The translations under genes and the position numbers were made by a program. Shown here piece by piece: positions 1 to 11,502 of a DNA stretch of 64,000 nt. The stretch covers positions 3,138,187 to 3,202,186 of the forward strand of contig JADCRB010000026.1 of NCBI GenBank assembly GCA_021464245.1, given 5' to 3'. The notes beneath the pieces are model-generated. The model ran no database searches. It was given only the letters and a program-made list of their open reading frames with translations, and was not told the DNA's origin. The DNA comes from Carallia brachiata (taxonomy: Eukaryota; Streptophyta; Magnoliopsida; Malpighiales; Rhizophoraceae). Every line of letters begins with the position of its first letter. Within the stretch, counting starts at the first letter, position 1.

Positions 1-958
1 TTTCTACAAGTAGAACATACAACTCTTGGTCATAGTTGAATAAATTTTTCTTTTTTGGTACATTGTAGAATAAATTTATTGTTATATCAAGAATCGCTTA
101 TCAAAGTATTGAAAAAAAAAAAATCTTTTTATTATTTTCTACTTTTTCTTTAAAATATGCAAAAAAAAGTCCTATGTCTATATAGATTTTTACAATTAGG
201 TCCAAAGCATTTTTGAGTTTTCGTATAAGCTCTCAACGTTTAAAGTCCTTTCCAAATGAGTACTTTTCTATATAGAAAGCGGTCAAAACTGTTGATAAAT
301 TTTGTTTAGTCAATGCGTCTATTTTACGGTGCGACTGCTCTCCCTCCAAAAAAAAAATAGTTATTTGGAAAGAATTTTAGTTGTTAAGGACTGATATGAA
401 AATTTAAACGCGTTTAAAATCTAATCATAAAAATTTATAAAGTTCAAGAATAATTTTCCATATATTTCCCAAGAAAAGTACTATAAAAAGCACAGGGGTC
501 GTTCAACAGTTTTTTTTACCAAGGAATGAGAATAAAAATAAATTATTTTCTTCTTTAATATTTGATAAGAGATAATTATATTCTCATTCTTTTATTTTTA
601 AAAATAAAATTCTCATATATAAGAATCACCATTATTTTTCTCCTCATGTTATTTTATAAATTTACACAAAAAGCAAAGCATGGCCCAGTTGACGTTGACG
701 AGCACGCATGCATGACAATATAAACCATTTTCTTCGGGTGAATCATTTTTAAAAATTTTTTTTTTTGTAGTTTTTTTCCAAATGATATCCACGCTACCTA
801 ATCACGCTTACAAAAGGTGGAAAATATCATCATCAAAAGTTTGGAAGCATTATTACTGCAGCTACTGGCCACTTGAAAATCCAGAATTGCTGCAGACCAA
901 AAAAAATAAAAAATAAAACCTAAATTGCTATTCAACTACTTGAAAATCATTGCCTTCA
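1..958. other. AT-rich spacer, no gene seen
   Basis: No coding region, RNA gene or bounded element can be supported here. The stretch is AT-rich with several A or T runs and short degenerate reading frames only. Confidence 0.6.
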
Positions 959-1315
959 AAGATCGGATATGTACCACTCAATATCATAACTCAGTAATAA
1001 ATCACCGTGTATTTTATGCCTGCGATCTGAATTTGAATCTCCGCCCATGCGTTCTTTCATAGCAAATGGTTAGGCGGAAGCTGAGATAACTAAAGATTAT
1101 AACACATCAATAATAACAGACTCGGTAATCACTGTAATCTCCTATAGTAGAGACACATTTGGCTCCACTGGTGCGTGAATGATGAGTCTGCCCCTTCAAG
1201 AGTAGTTGAATGAGACATTAAAAATAGAGTTTATTTAACTTTAATTCACAGATTCGATGATCAATATACTCGTAATAAATTTTTTTTTCTATTTAAAAAA
1301 GAAGATCGGATATGT
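959..1315 (+). mobile_element. SINE-like retroposon with 14-bp target duplication
   Basis: A perfect 14-bp direct repeat AAGATCGGATATGT at 959-972 and 1302-1315 brackets a 329-bp body (973-1301). The body has a pol III box B-like motif (GAATTTGAATCTCC near 1031-1044) about 60 bp from its left end and finishes in a T-rich then A-rich tail (about 1281-1300). This is the layout of a tRNA-derived SINE inserted by target-primed reverse transcription. A diverged relative lies at 60478-60794 and shares the blocks AGTTGAAT and AATTC..AGATTCGAT in the same order. The family name is unknown to me. Confidence 0.7.
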
Positions 1316-1532
1316 TATATGATTTGTTAGGTTGAGGCATCCTTGACACACACCATATATTGCATTATCATGATCATTTGTTATATATTTTTTATTTTTG
1401 ATATATGATTGTAATCAATGACAAAATTAAAAATATATATCTAAAAATTATGATACTACAATATAAATTAATATTTATAATGGAGACTCAACTATTTGGC
1501 ACAACTTAAATCTACCGTCTGTATAACCAAGC

Positions 1533-1575
1533 TCTTGAAAAATATTTTTTTTTTGTCGAATCTTGAAAAATATTT
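1533..1575 (-). repeat. Ultrashort retroposon scar (poly-T insert)
   Basis: Perfect 15-bp direct repeat TCTTGAAAAATATTT at 1533-1547 and 1561-1575, separated by the 13-bp insert TTTTTTTGTCGAA. Read on the minus strand the insert is TTCGAC followed by an A run, as expected for a nearly completely 5'-truncated non-LTR insertion. Confidence 0.6.
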
Positions 1576-2634
1576 GAATCACTTGCAGTTGTAGGTAAGT
1601 CAAATAAAAATCCAAGGTCACTCATGACCGAGCAAAACTGTCCAGCATGTTGGGCTAATCATACCAAAAGGCTCGTTTAAAGCTTGTTGATAAAACCAGA
1701 CAATCTGCGATCCAAGTGGTGATACCGGTCTCCCTATCACCTCGCAATAACAAAGCCCCAGGACCTGAAGTAGGTAAAACCGCTTTTTTAACAAATGCAT
1801 CTCAGTACCGTCGCACGTTCTAGTTTAGTAGTAAATTTTGAGTGTGCCAAGCATGAAATTTTAGGGTTAAAGCCTTATTAAAATGTGCAGTAGAATTAAA
1901 TTTACGTATTCTCTAATTCTGTGCTTGTGGTAATTATTTAAAATTGTAATGCTTCCCCTGTGCCTCAAGGCACGAAATACTTCCTGGTGGAGAAGTTGAA
2001 GTGCCACGGTGCTTTCTTATTTTTTCTACTTAAAAAATAAAATAAAATAAAATAAATGCATCTTAGTTCCCCACCACTGCTTTCTTTGTGCATTTTAGCT
2101 TTCTAGCGCGGTGCGGACAAAATCCCACGGCGCACACTCGTAAACCAGAGAGATCAATTGACCACGCAGGAATGTAATTTTAGTACTAAGGAGGCTGTTC
2201 GTTACTACGTCAAAGGCATAGAGTCACAGAATTCGTTCTTTGGATAGTTCAATTTTTTGCTGAAAAGAGTAATGAGATACATGCTTTCCTATTTTTTCAA
2301 AAAAAAAAAAAAAAACTGAGAGATTGTAATTACATTACATTGATAGAAACCCAAATGAAAGAAACTGCACTATCTCTCGTTTGAGTTCATTTACCCAGGG
2401 TTCATCTTTGACAATAAATACCATAGATGAAATCTAACAAAACCCCCACTAAAAAACAAGAAAAACAGAACTGCTAAGTCTGCTATGCTGCCCAAAAACA
2501 AACGCATCAGAGAAGAATAGCATCAGCCCACGCACAATTGGAAAACTCTTTTTTTTTTTTTTTTTAAAACCCAACAATCAATAATCTACAATTAAAAGTA
2601 ACTGAGCATACCTAAGAATTTTTGGTAATCAAGC
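1576..2634. other. Spacer and 3' flank of RLP44-like gene
   Basis: No gene seen. It contains the downstream (3') flank of the minus-strand receptor-like gene, with an A/T run at about 2300-2316 and another at about 2550-2566. No clear polyadenylation hexamer can be assigned by eye. Confidence 0.5.
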
Positions 2635-3441
2635 TCAATAATCAGGCATAAGCTGGGTAATCTTGCCTTCTTCAAGTGCCATTTTTTGCTCACTAATCTT
2701 TAACCAAATGCAAACCCCAGTAAAACTGAGGACCAGACTGGCAAACCCACTTCCCAATCCAATTCCGACAATAGCCAGAACGGACAAACCTTTAGTCTTC
2801 ATAGGTGGCAACGGATACCCATAAAGATCATTATTTCCTTCGAAAGATCTGGCATTGAATCTCGGCAAGTTCCCACTTCGATTCCCCAGCGAAGCCGGTA
2901 TGGGCCCGGAAAGCTTGTTATTGCTGACATCGAAAGCCGATAGCCTGACCAGAAGTCCCAGCTCTTGTGGGATTTGGCCGGAGAGGAAATTGTCGTGCAA
3001 ATCAATGACATTCAAGTAAGCACACATTGCGAGCTGCGGTGGGATCTCCCCGTCGAGCCTATTAGACGAGAGATTGAGAACTGCAAGATTGACAAGATTC
3101 TGCAAATCCGCAGGAATGGGTCCGGAGAGAGCATTGGAGGAGAGGTCGAGGGACTGGAGGTTTGTGCAGTTGGACAAATAAGGAGAAATCGAACCCTGGA
3201 GTGACAGGTTGGTGAGGGACAGCTTGTAGATGCGGCCATTGTTGCACGTGGCGCCTGGGAGGTAGGAGGTAAAGCCTGAACATGGGCTTGCGAAATTGGG
3301 TTTTGTCCAGTTCTGGAGTGAGTTGGTTGGGTCTTTTAAGGATTGGCTTAGGTGGCTCAAGCAGAGCTCGTCGCTTGGATCTGAAGTTGAGAGCCTTGTG
3401 CAGGTTAGCAGAGTAAACAAAAGTAGTGACCAAACACCCAT
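2635..3441 (-). CDS. RLP44: Receptor-like protein 44 (LRR receptor-like protein)
   Basis: Intronless 268-residue protein. Seen: a hydrophobic signal peptide (about 1-20), an N-terminal cap with cysteines (C27, C54, C66), about four plant LxxLxLxxNxLxGxIP leucine-rich repeats between residues 92 and 185, a juxtamembrane stretch with [12 protein letters not shown] (203-213), one transmembrane helix (about 218-247) and a short basic-to-acidic cytosolic tail ending LMPDY with no kinase domain. Length and architecture match Arabidopsis RLP44 (about 274 residues), a plasma-membrane protein known to link pectin/cell-wall state to brassinosteroid signalling through BRI1 and BAK1. The start is the first ATG followed directly by the signal peptide. 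The leader upstream holds a 29-codon upstream ORF and a TATA-like box. Alternative: another short receptor-like protein, but size and tail favour RLP44. Confidence 0.92.
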   Translation of the reverse strand: MGVWSLLLFTLLTCTRLSTSDPSDELCLSHLSQSLKDPTNSLQNWTKPNFASPCSGFTSYLPGATCNNGRIYKLSLTNLSLQGSISPYLSNCTNLQSLDLSSNALSGPIPADLQNLVNLAVLNLSSNRLDGEIPPQLAMCAYLNVIDLHDNFLSGQIPQELGLLVRLSAFDVSNNKLSGPIPASLGNRSGNLPRFNARSFEGNNDLYGYPLPPMKTKGLSVLAIVGIGLGSGFASLVLSFTGVCIWLKISEQKMALEEGKITQLMPDY

Positions 3442-3561
3442 TTAGAGATGGAGAAAGAAAGGAGGCTCTGCCAGAAAGAAATATTTTGGGATTTTCTTCT
3501 TTTTCTTGTTTTTTTTTTTTTTCTTTGGTGCTACTGTACTTATCTTGTTTTATTAAGAAAA

Positions 3562-3651
3562 TCACAACCTGAAGAAGGCAGGGAGGTCAAGCAACAGAAA
3601 GGAGAGAGAGGGAGCAGAGAAGTGATTCTTATGGCGATGATGTCTCTTCAT
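3562..3651 (-). promoter_or_regulatory. Upstream ORF in the RLP44 leader
   Basis: A minus-strand ATG at 3651-3649 opens 29 codons and stops with TGA at 3564-3562, about 120 bases before the main start at 3441. If transcription starts near 3670 this frame lies in the 5' leader and could lower translation of the main frame. Conservation is unknown. Confidence 0.4.
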
Positions 3652-3697
3652 CCTTCTCTCCCATTTTTCTGTCCACAATAGGTGCATCTTTCTTACT

Positions 3698-3704
3698 TAT
3701 ATAT
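3698..3704 (-). promoter_or_regulatory. TATA-like box for RLP44
   Basis: Minus-strand CATATATAAG at 3705-3696 contains TATATAA. It would place the transcription start near 3665-3672 and give a leader of about 225 bases. Confidence 0.4.
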
Positions 3705-3705
3705 G

Positions 3706-6189
3706 ACAAAATGTTTGCGCATTAATTTTTTTCTGATTTGGATTCTAAATAAGATGAAATTAATAATTTTTATAATAATATTTAAAATAAAATAATAAAT
3801 TTTAATTTTATTATAAAAATTATTAATCTTATTACATTAAAGATACTAATTAAAATATTAAAAGTCTGAGATAAAATAATGGCATATATAAGCAAATCAA
3901 AGACTCGCAATGAAGGGCTCCCAATTCCAGTTGTTTGTTGACGACATTTAAACTCTTTAAGTTTATAATAAAAAAAAATTCTCAATCGCTATATTACAAA
4001 GATCTTAATTGAAAATATGCTTAACTTTACATAATTATAAGAGTAGTTGGTGGCTCTTTCTAAATATTTTTTTTTTGATAAATATGGAAGGCAGTACTCA
4101 AAATTAAGAAATTACTACTCTAAAGAAATAAACTCTAACTAAATGTTAGTAATTCTTAATAATATTATAAAATTTATTCTTTTATAAATTTATTATAAAA
4201 ATATAATTTAATATACAATACAATCAACTAAATCTCATTTAATAGTGTTGTAGGTTTCACTCCTACTTTTTTTTATTTTGACAAATACTTATCTCATAAA
4301 AATACTTTCTCATTTTTCAAAACAACAGAGATTTTCGAGGGCAATTGTTGTTCGGTGAATTTGAAACGAGTCACAGCGACAATTGTTGGGGAAGAGGGTA
4401 GTTTGGTCATTCTACGTTGATCTAGAATTTGAGATTTTGAGGCCCTTTTTTATTTTCCTATTATTTTTCTCACAGATTTTTACGGAACCAAGCAAGACAA
4501 AGAGGGGCACTTGGTGTCGACTGGGGAAGGGAATTGATTGATGCGTTGTTCAAAGAAAAGAGAATATAGATGTTGTTCAGTGTTTATCCGTGACGAGGAA
4601 TAATGTTAAATCTAGTCGCTTCTCCGGTTCTCCCCCATTATTAATGGCTCTCAGCTCCTTCCCATTTGGCCTTGGACTCATCCCTACCGTCTGATCTACC
4701 ATTTGTCATGATTAAGACAATTCCTCTCTCTTTCTCTCTCTCTCTCTCTCTCACCGATTAGCACAGCTCCTTTCTAATCACATTATATTATTTTAAGAAA
4801 ATATTCTAATAATTAAAATTTAAAATTTTATTTTAAAGATTATAAATTTTAATTTGAACAAGAATTTAAGATTTATAGAAGTAAAATTACTTTTATTATG
4901 TAATTTACCGTAAATTGTTCTTTTAATGAAAAAAAAAAAAAACCAATATGCTTCTCTCGATTGTTTTGCCCCCTTGAACTTGTTGCTGCTTGACTCTCCA
5001 GAACCGTTGTAAAAAAAAATTTTCAGAAAACAGACAATTTATATATGTTAAGAAAAAGCGATAATTTTTTTTTTTCAAAAAGAAAATAGGCATTGAAGAA
5101 ATTATGAGAAATTGGGCTTTAACATAGGTATTGTACAAGGATTACATTGAGACAAGGCAGTGAAGCAAAATTTACATGGGATCGAGGGGTAATTTATACG
5201 AGGGCAATTGACAATTTGCATGGGGTATGGACAGCAATTGCTCCCTTGTTTTCGTCTAGATCCTTCCTTAACTCTTTCTGTTCGTGTGTGCGTATAATTT
5301 TGTATCTATGTAAATATATATGTCTAGGTGAGTTGGCTTAGGGCTTTGGCCCCAAACCTCCCACCCCCACTCACGTAACATTCTGTAGTGTCTGTAAATC
5401 TGCATTCTTTTTCCCACTAACATTTAACTCTACTAATTACTAATAATTTGCTAAAAAAAACTAATTACTTATTATTTTAAGTGTTAAAAAAAATATGGAT
5501 ATCCTTTTTATACATGATCCGATCGGATTCGGTTCTGATTCCAATTAGCAGAGTTGGGCAACAGAAACCAACATAAAGGACTACTTTTTATGATTAACCC
5601 CATTTAATATTCTGGTGACAAGTGTTAATGATTTTGGTTTTGTTTTGTTTTTTTTATTTTTTTATAACGAAGTGGTTTCTTCTTAGCTGTTCTTAATGTA
5701 GTATTTCAAAGTGGCACGCCGAGGATTTATCAGAGTTTATTCCAAGGAGACAGCCATTGACTATGATGCATTGATGGTGGATAGTCACGCGGATCCTTTC
5801 ATTTTTTAGTACAAGATTATGTGCATGTGCATTACATATGACAGGTGCATCTCATTATTTTTTATTATAAGCATAGATTTTTTATTTATATAGTTAGCAA
5901 CTTTATTAAAATATACTAATTTTTTTGTTGCATGTTATCATCATGTTTTGCCTTTTTAAATAGCATTATGTTTTCACCACAACAATCTTGAAGAATATGC
6001 AATATGGACTACCCTGTCGAATCAATTTCATGTTGGATTTTATCGTAAGACATGTCATATACCGAACATTTTAACATCACAGTACAATTGATAAACATGT
6101 TTATTATTATTATTTATTTAGGAAAATAAAAATACAAAATATTATCTTACAGACTACAGAACAAATTCCATCATAATTTTTTGGGTTTT
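3706..6189. other. Spacer with CT microsatellite, no gene seen
   Basis: AT-rich intergenic DNA. The only features noted are a (TC)n tract at about 4723-4753 and the poly(A) scar at 5433-5477. Open frames are short and lack recognisable domains. Confidence 0.5.
5433..5477 (+). repeat. Ultrashort retroposon scar (poly-A insert)
   Basis: A 17-bp direct repeat with 15 matches (5433-5449 and 5461-5477, beginning CTAATTAC) flanks the 11-bp insert GCTAAAAAAAA. The two mismatches are compatible with an older insertion, but the AT-rich sequence makes this one of the weaker examples. Confidence 0.4.
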
Positions 6190-6357
6190 TCCTTAGTATC
6201 TAATAGGCTCCATTGACCCCGACTAATCCGATTCGAGTACTGTTTGACCCATATTAGAGGTGGCTCTCCAAGTGTTTTTTTTTTTATTCACAAGACTCGA
6301 ATCTAAAGCGTTACTTAAAGGTTGTCGAATCCCTTACCACTCGACCTAATGGCCGTT
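6190..6357 (-). mobile_element. tRNA-derived SINE copy
   Basis: Read on the minus strand it begins near 6357 with a box A-like segment (TAGGTCGAGTGG) and a box B-like segment (GATTCGAGTCTTG), passes an internal A run (T run at about 6272-6283 on the plus strand) and ends in a short A-rich tail near 6190. The spacing fits a tRNA-derived SINE. I could not find a convincing target duplication, so the ends are approximate. Confidence 0.5.
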
Positions 6358-7044
6358 GGTCAAACCACAATATTTAGTAAGAGTTTTTAGCAGTGTATAT
6401 TTAATTTTACTGAATATCTTAATAAGAACTTGAATCTATAATAATATAGTACGAACGAAATCTTCTAATTAATAGATCATAAAGATTGGTGGTCATGTTT
6501 TTTGTTATAATTTTATGATTTTCTTCAATTGAATAACTTCCTTATTTGTTTATTTGTGGCTTATAAATTCAGTTGATAAAATGAGTTTTTTAACTAAAAT
6601 TTATTTTTTCGGTCAAAATATAATAAGTAAATCATTTGGAAATATATTACTTCTCACATAACTAGTCTTCTATTCATCCTCTTTAGATAAAGTTCAAACG
6701 AGTGATGATTAGCGAGGAATATGGTGGTGCAAAATGGACCATAAAACATACGAAAGCCCTGAATTTCGAGATGTGGACGGCATTACACAATGCACCCCAT
6801 GACATGAAGATTCGAATGCGGGAGTTCCTGTCGCCTGAAATTAGATGCTCCATATCTACATGGCAACAGAAAGTTTGACCAAAAAAAGGTTCAAAAATAT
6901 TTCCATGACTGTAGGTTGGCTGGAATTGGGCAGTCCAATGACCACTAAGTGTTGTGAAATTTAAAGAAGTCAGGGGATTGAATTAATTTTTTAAAACATG
7001 TTTTCTTTTTTTTTTTGAAACTAGCAATATCTGAAAGTCTTATG

Positions 7045-7192
7045 GACTCTAATTAATTTAGGTCGAGTCAGGTGGACCAACAAGAAAGGTAAAACTCTCA
7101 TAACGCCTATCTATTTATCCACAAGACTCAAATTTAAAATTTTTAAAAAAAAACTGAACTCTTTGTCGATCGGAATAAAGAACGTTAGTTTT
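7045..7192 (-). mobile_element. Second, diverged copy of the SINE at 6190-6357
   Basis: Shares with the copy at 6190-6357, in the same order, the block CACAAGACTC(A/G)AAT and the flanking GTCGA and GTTAG-like pieces, again in minus orientation. It is more decayed and its boundaries are approximate. Confidence 0.4.
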
Positions 7193-8110
7193 TTCTCTTC
7201 ATAAATATCTAACTGTTAGTCATTTTATAGTTAAAAAAAAAAGATTGGGCTTCATTTTTTGGCAGTGGTCCAAGTTTTCCAAGGGTCTCTCCACGCTATC
7301 CACCTCGGCTGAAGTAACAGGAGACAGAACATAAGTCCCAACAAAGCAACACAGTGTTGGGGCTGTATTCGTGCCCTATAAAGTCTTCATCGATATGAGT
7401 AATAATAATAACTAACCGGTCTTCCAGATGGTCAAGTGAAAACGAGAGGTCCACCAATGGGGCCCATTTAATTTTGTGGTACAAAATAGCGGAGCCCTTC
7501 AATCGTTGAGGCCCTCCGCCTCTATGACTTTCCAACCTCTAACTACATTTGGCCCATTTTTTGACTCCTTCAGACAGTATAATATCATCTCTTCGGCTGA
7601 TTGCGTCGTTGGTCCAACGCTTGTCACACTCCGAGCCAAGCTTCCGTGGGTGCTAGGACAGCTAAAAAATGGAAATAAGAATTTAAACTTAAACTTTCAA
7701 AGTTTTAAGTTTTAATTATGATGTTTAAGAGAATAAAAAAAATTAGATCACCGAAAGTTATATTTTGGTTGTAAAGTTGTCGAATATTGTTAGACCAAAG
7801 ATTTTGGATTCAAATGTTTGCTGGGACAATTAATGAGGATAAACCTACTCCTTACTTAGTGCTAACTATAGTGTAATTATCTAGATTATTCGCATACTCC
7901 TTAGGCACAATTGTAATCTTCTTTGATCCAATATTTGGGACATCACCTCTACTTTTTTATTTTACTTAGACCAAAAAAAATTATTTTTAATAGATAACTT
8001 ATAACCCAATAAATTTTTTAATAAACCAATAAAAAAAATTATTAATCTATTATACATATAAAATATTCTTTTTTGAATCACTTCACATAAGATGTTCCAG
8101 CCTATTTACA

Positions 8111-8174
8111 TTCCCCATGGGAATTGGGACAAAAGTTCAATTTCCCCATGGAAATTTGGGACAAAAGTTCAAAT
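8111..8174. repeat. Two-unit tandem repeat containing CCATGG
   Basis: Two imperfect units of about 31-33 bp, each built as TTCCCCATGG..TTGGGACAAAAGTTCAA, lie head to tail. No function is suggested by the sequence. Confidence 0.7.
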
Positions 8175-8225
8175 TAAAATATTTATAGCTTATATTATCA
8201 TTTGTTCTTGCTTGGTCCGTGAAGG

Positions 8226-8274
8226 ACAACAATAAATAACCTGCACCAAAAAAAAAAAACAACAATAAATAACC
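8226..8274 (+). repeat. Ultrashort retroposon scar, perfect 16-bp duplication
   Basis: Perfect direct repeat ACAACAATAAATAACC at 8226-8241 and 8259-8274 flanks the 17-bp insert TGCACC plus eleven A. One of the cleanest cases in the window: the insert is essentially a retroposon tail with a full-length target-site duplication. Confidence 0.75.
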
Positions 8275-9573
8275 CCACCAATATAATGTCCATAACCCGT
8301 GCGTAAATATCTCGCCGACCGCAACTTAAAGTAACAAGACTCGGCATCGGCCGGAAAGATAATAAAGAGAGGTCCATTCAACACGTAAAAATGATTCCAA
8401 AATTTAGTGAGATCATTACTCTCAATTAATGCAATTAAAGATTTTTTTAACCAAATGAGAACTTGAGAACAGTGTACTTATTGAATGTTAAAAAGGTACC
8501 GAGCACCAATGAGTTATAACTCTAACGGTATTAGAGTTGCATTCAAAATTAATGTTAGAGACATTTTCAAAATTACATATTCTTAATTAGAATCAATTAA
8601 TTGAAAAAAAATGAGAAGCACCCATTTGGCACCCATTAACACAATGTTTTTACGTATTTAAGGACATTAATAATGTTTATTTTTATATATATTTATAGTA
8701 ATTAATAGTCTATTATCTTCTGCTTATCAAAGCTATGTAGATTTCTTAGAAGATTATTAGACTTGGAAGCAAAGGGGTGCAACTAAGATTCCTAGAGGCA
8801 GCTGGACCCAAACTTAATTGCGCACACGGGCTCTACAGACAAGATTCACAAGAATATATCTACTTGCTGCAAAGAACAAGGTCAGTAAGGTAGGGTGGGA
8901 CATGCACACGTACGCAGTGATTTAAGAGCATTGTAATAGACAAAAACACAACCCCTTTCTTCCGTATTTTCATTATAATTCTTTCGGATTGCGACTTGTG
9001 AATCAATGCCACACACGCAGCTGCGATTTTCTCGTCCTGTTTTGTTTTGATAATTACCAGAAGGTACCTAACATTCAAAAGTACTTACGTTCACATTATA
9101 TAAAAAAAAAAAAAGTCTCCTATCACTTTTAAGGTCATAGAAAAAATCAAATATATGCAATTTTATTCAAGTTTTTTCATATAAATTATTTCTACAATTT
9201 GAACATGTGACTTATAATAAAATGCATGCAATTTTACTTTATTGGAAGAATCAAATATATCCTTTCTAATTCATAACAGGGTAATTTTATCGTTATATCA
9301 ATGTTATCCACTCCTTATATTCACATTCATGTTGAATTTATGTACAAGCAATGTATTACAGGTGTAGATAATAATTTTTATACTTTACAGCGATGAGTAG
9401 AGATTGCTCAAAGTGAAATAAGTCATAGCATCCAGAAGGACTATCATGCCATTCAAATTATTATTATTACAATTAAGCTCCTAAACTAATTATTATTACA
9501 ATTAAGCCGCTAAATGAATAAAATATTTTGTTATCTTTGGACAGAGCTAAAATAGGTTTTGAAAATTTCAACC

Positions 9574-9612
9574 CAAAAGAATCAATTTTTTTTGACGGAA
9601 CAAAAGAATCAA
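9574..9612 (-). repeat. Ultrashort retroposon scar (poly-T insert)
   Basis: Perfect 12-bp direct repeat CAAAAGAATCAA at 9574-9585 and 9601-9612 flanks the 15-bp insert TTTTTTTTGACGGAA (minus strand TTCCGTC plus eight A). Confidence 0.65.
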
Positions 9613-11481
9613 ATTTAATCAATTCAATTCGTTTTTTCAATTTGAGGAGAAAAAAGATCAAGCGTAAATCTTGCACTAGTGCTCATGACCTAATGAAAAA
9701 GAAATAAAAAGGAAGGGATAAAAACCAATACCTCTTAGACTCTCCCTAATTAACAAGATTTTTTTGATTAATTAACAAAAACTCAAACCTAAGACTTTTT
9801 ATATTTTAGAAGACTCAAGTATCAATATGCTACAGCTCATAGGTGTATTAACAAGATTTTACGTCTGTGAATCTACTACTTGACTAAGACAGCCAGCCCC
9901 AAAAGGCCATTTGAGTGTCCGAGTCTGCTTAAAGATCATACCAAAGCCAAATTGTTTCCTTTATCTAATAAATTCATTTCAACAATTCTATAGGGAAAAA
10001 ATAAAATCTAATATCAACAAATTTTTTTTATTTTTTCCAGTGGTAGGTGAAACAATTTTAAAGCCTTGCAAGAAGATTTTATTCATCAAATGTTAAGGCC
10101 TTTAATATGCAGGCCCATTTTCTACCATCATGGGCCTGGATGTTTTTCGAGTGAAAATCATGGGCCTGCAGGGTTTTTATTCTTCATGGGCCTTGAGGCC
10201 CATGTTTTCAATTTTAAGCATGTTTTAACTATGAGCATTTCTAAAGTCCTGATTAGCACCGGACATAGAACAAAACAACGAGTCCCTCATAGCAAAATAA
10301 TTTTTTTTTATATATATATATATATAAATGACTTGAGATAAAAAAAAAAAGACTGTTTCAACTAATTATTTAAAAATTTTAACGTAACAATTTACTCCAT
10401 TTGTTTGATATGCTGATACTAAACTTTCAAGACACAATTCATATTTATCCTTCTTGTTATATCATTGAAATGATGAAACAACTATAAATTTTCACCTTTA
10501 CCCCAACTAAAAATTGTTGACTTGGTCACTGGGATGTCCTGTATTAGCCATTTTTTTTTCTTAATTTTTATGAAGGACAGATGCCCAATACTCGTTTATC
10601 AAGAGACCTCCGAGGAAGCACTCATTAATACTAAAACCGGTTAGTTTGGAATTTTTATGTAATTTGCAAACATTGGCCAAATAATTTGTGGATATCATTC
10701 CACTATAGGTTTCACCGACAATATTCATGCATGATTTGTGGCTTTAATCAACTGACAACTTACGTTGCTAGTTTCGTACAGCTTGACAATAAATCAAAGA
10801 CCAAACTCTGTTTTTCTTCCCCACAAAGCACAACAACTTCGTTGCATGAAAGGAATTCTCAATGTTACCACCGATCAATTCGAATCTCCGTCAAAGTATT
10901 TCGTTAAATTTAACGTTTGAGTAGTTGTGAGAGTTACTTGGTAACATTTGTCGGGCTCAAAAATATACTTATTTAATGGTGATTGGTATAAAAGTCTTAC
11001 CATGTATGCTAAAATGACATATATTTTTTTGATAAATTTGTGAAATGTCACCACTTTTCTATTTCTTAAAAAAAAAAAAAAAAAGAAAGGAATTGTCACA
11101 TTTCGGTTGATGGCGATGCCTTCAACTATTGGCGAAAGCTCCATCCAGCAAGGGAGTGTGAGACACCATCATTGCCAATATGCCTGATATGACACTTTGA
11201 TATTAATATTTGACCGACCCCATTACAATTCAATTAATAGCCAAGATCTTATCTTATATTATACAGTTAGCCTTTTTTTTTTTTTGTTTTTGGTGATCGA
11301 TGATGAAGGAAAGAATAAAACTTTCCTGCTCATTTTCTTCAAAGATTTGCCTTACTTTTGACGTATGCGCGGCATGCAATGCAGCTGCTTTTTTCTGTCT
11401 TCTTGTAATTGTATTCTTTTTTTTTTTTTCTCAATCATTGATTTTTCGCTTTCATTTTTCTCTTCCAAGGTATATATATTT

Positions 11482-11502
11482 TGTGTGTGTGTGTGTGTGT
11501 GT
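11482..11502. repeat. (TG)n microsatellite
   Basis: About ten uninterrupted TG units. A likely polymorphic simple repeat with no gene next to it. Confidence 0.95.

Noticed and set aside
3062..3565. 167-codon minus-strand frame across the RLP44-type gene
   Set aside because: It is another phase of the LRR gene on the same strand and lacks any domain of its own.
6230..6360. Inverted repeat GTTTGACC..GGTCAAAC around the SINE
   Set aside because: Only 8-9 bp, and one arm lies inside the SINE 3' part. Not convincing as terminal inverted repeats.
7950..7995. GACC-poly(A) flanked by ATTTTACTTA/ATTTTTAATA
   Set aside because: The repeat is short, imperfect and low-complexity; not counted among the scars.
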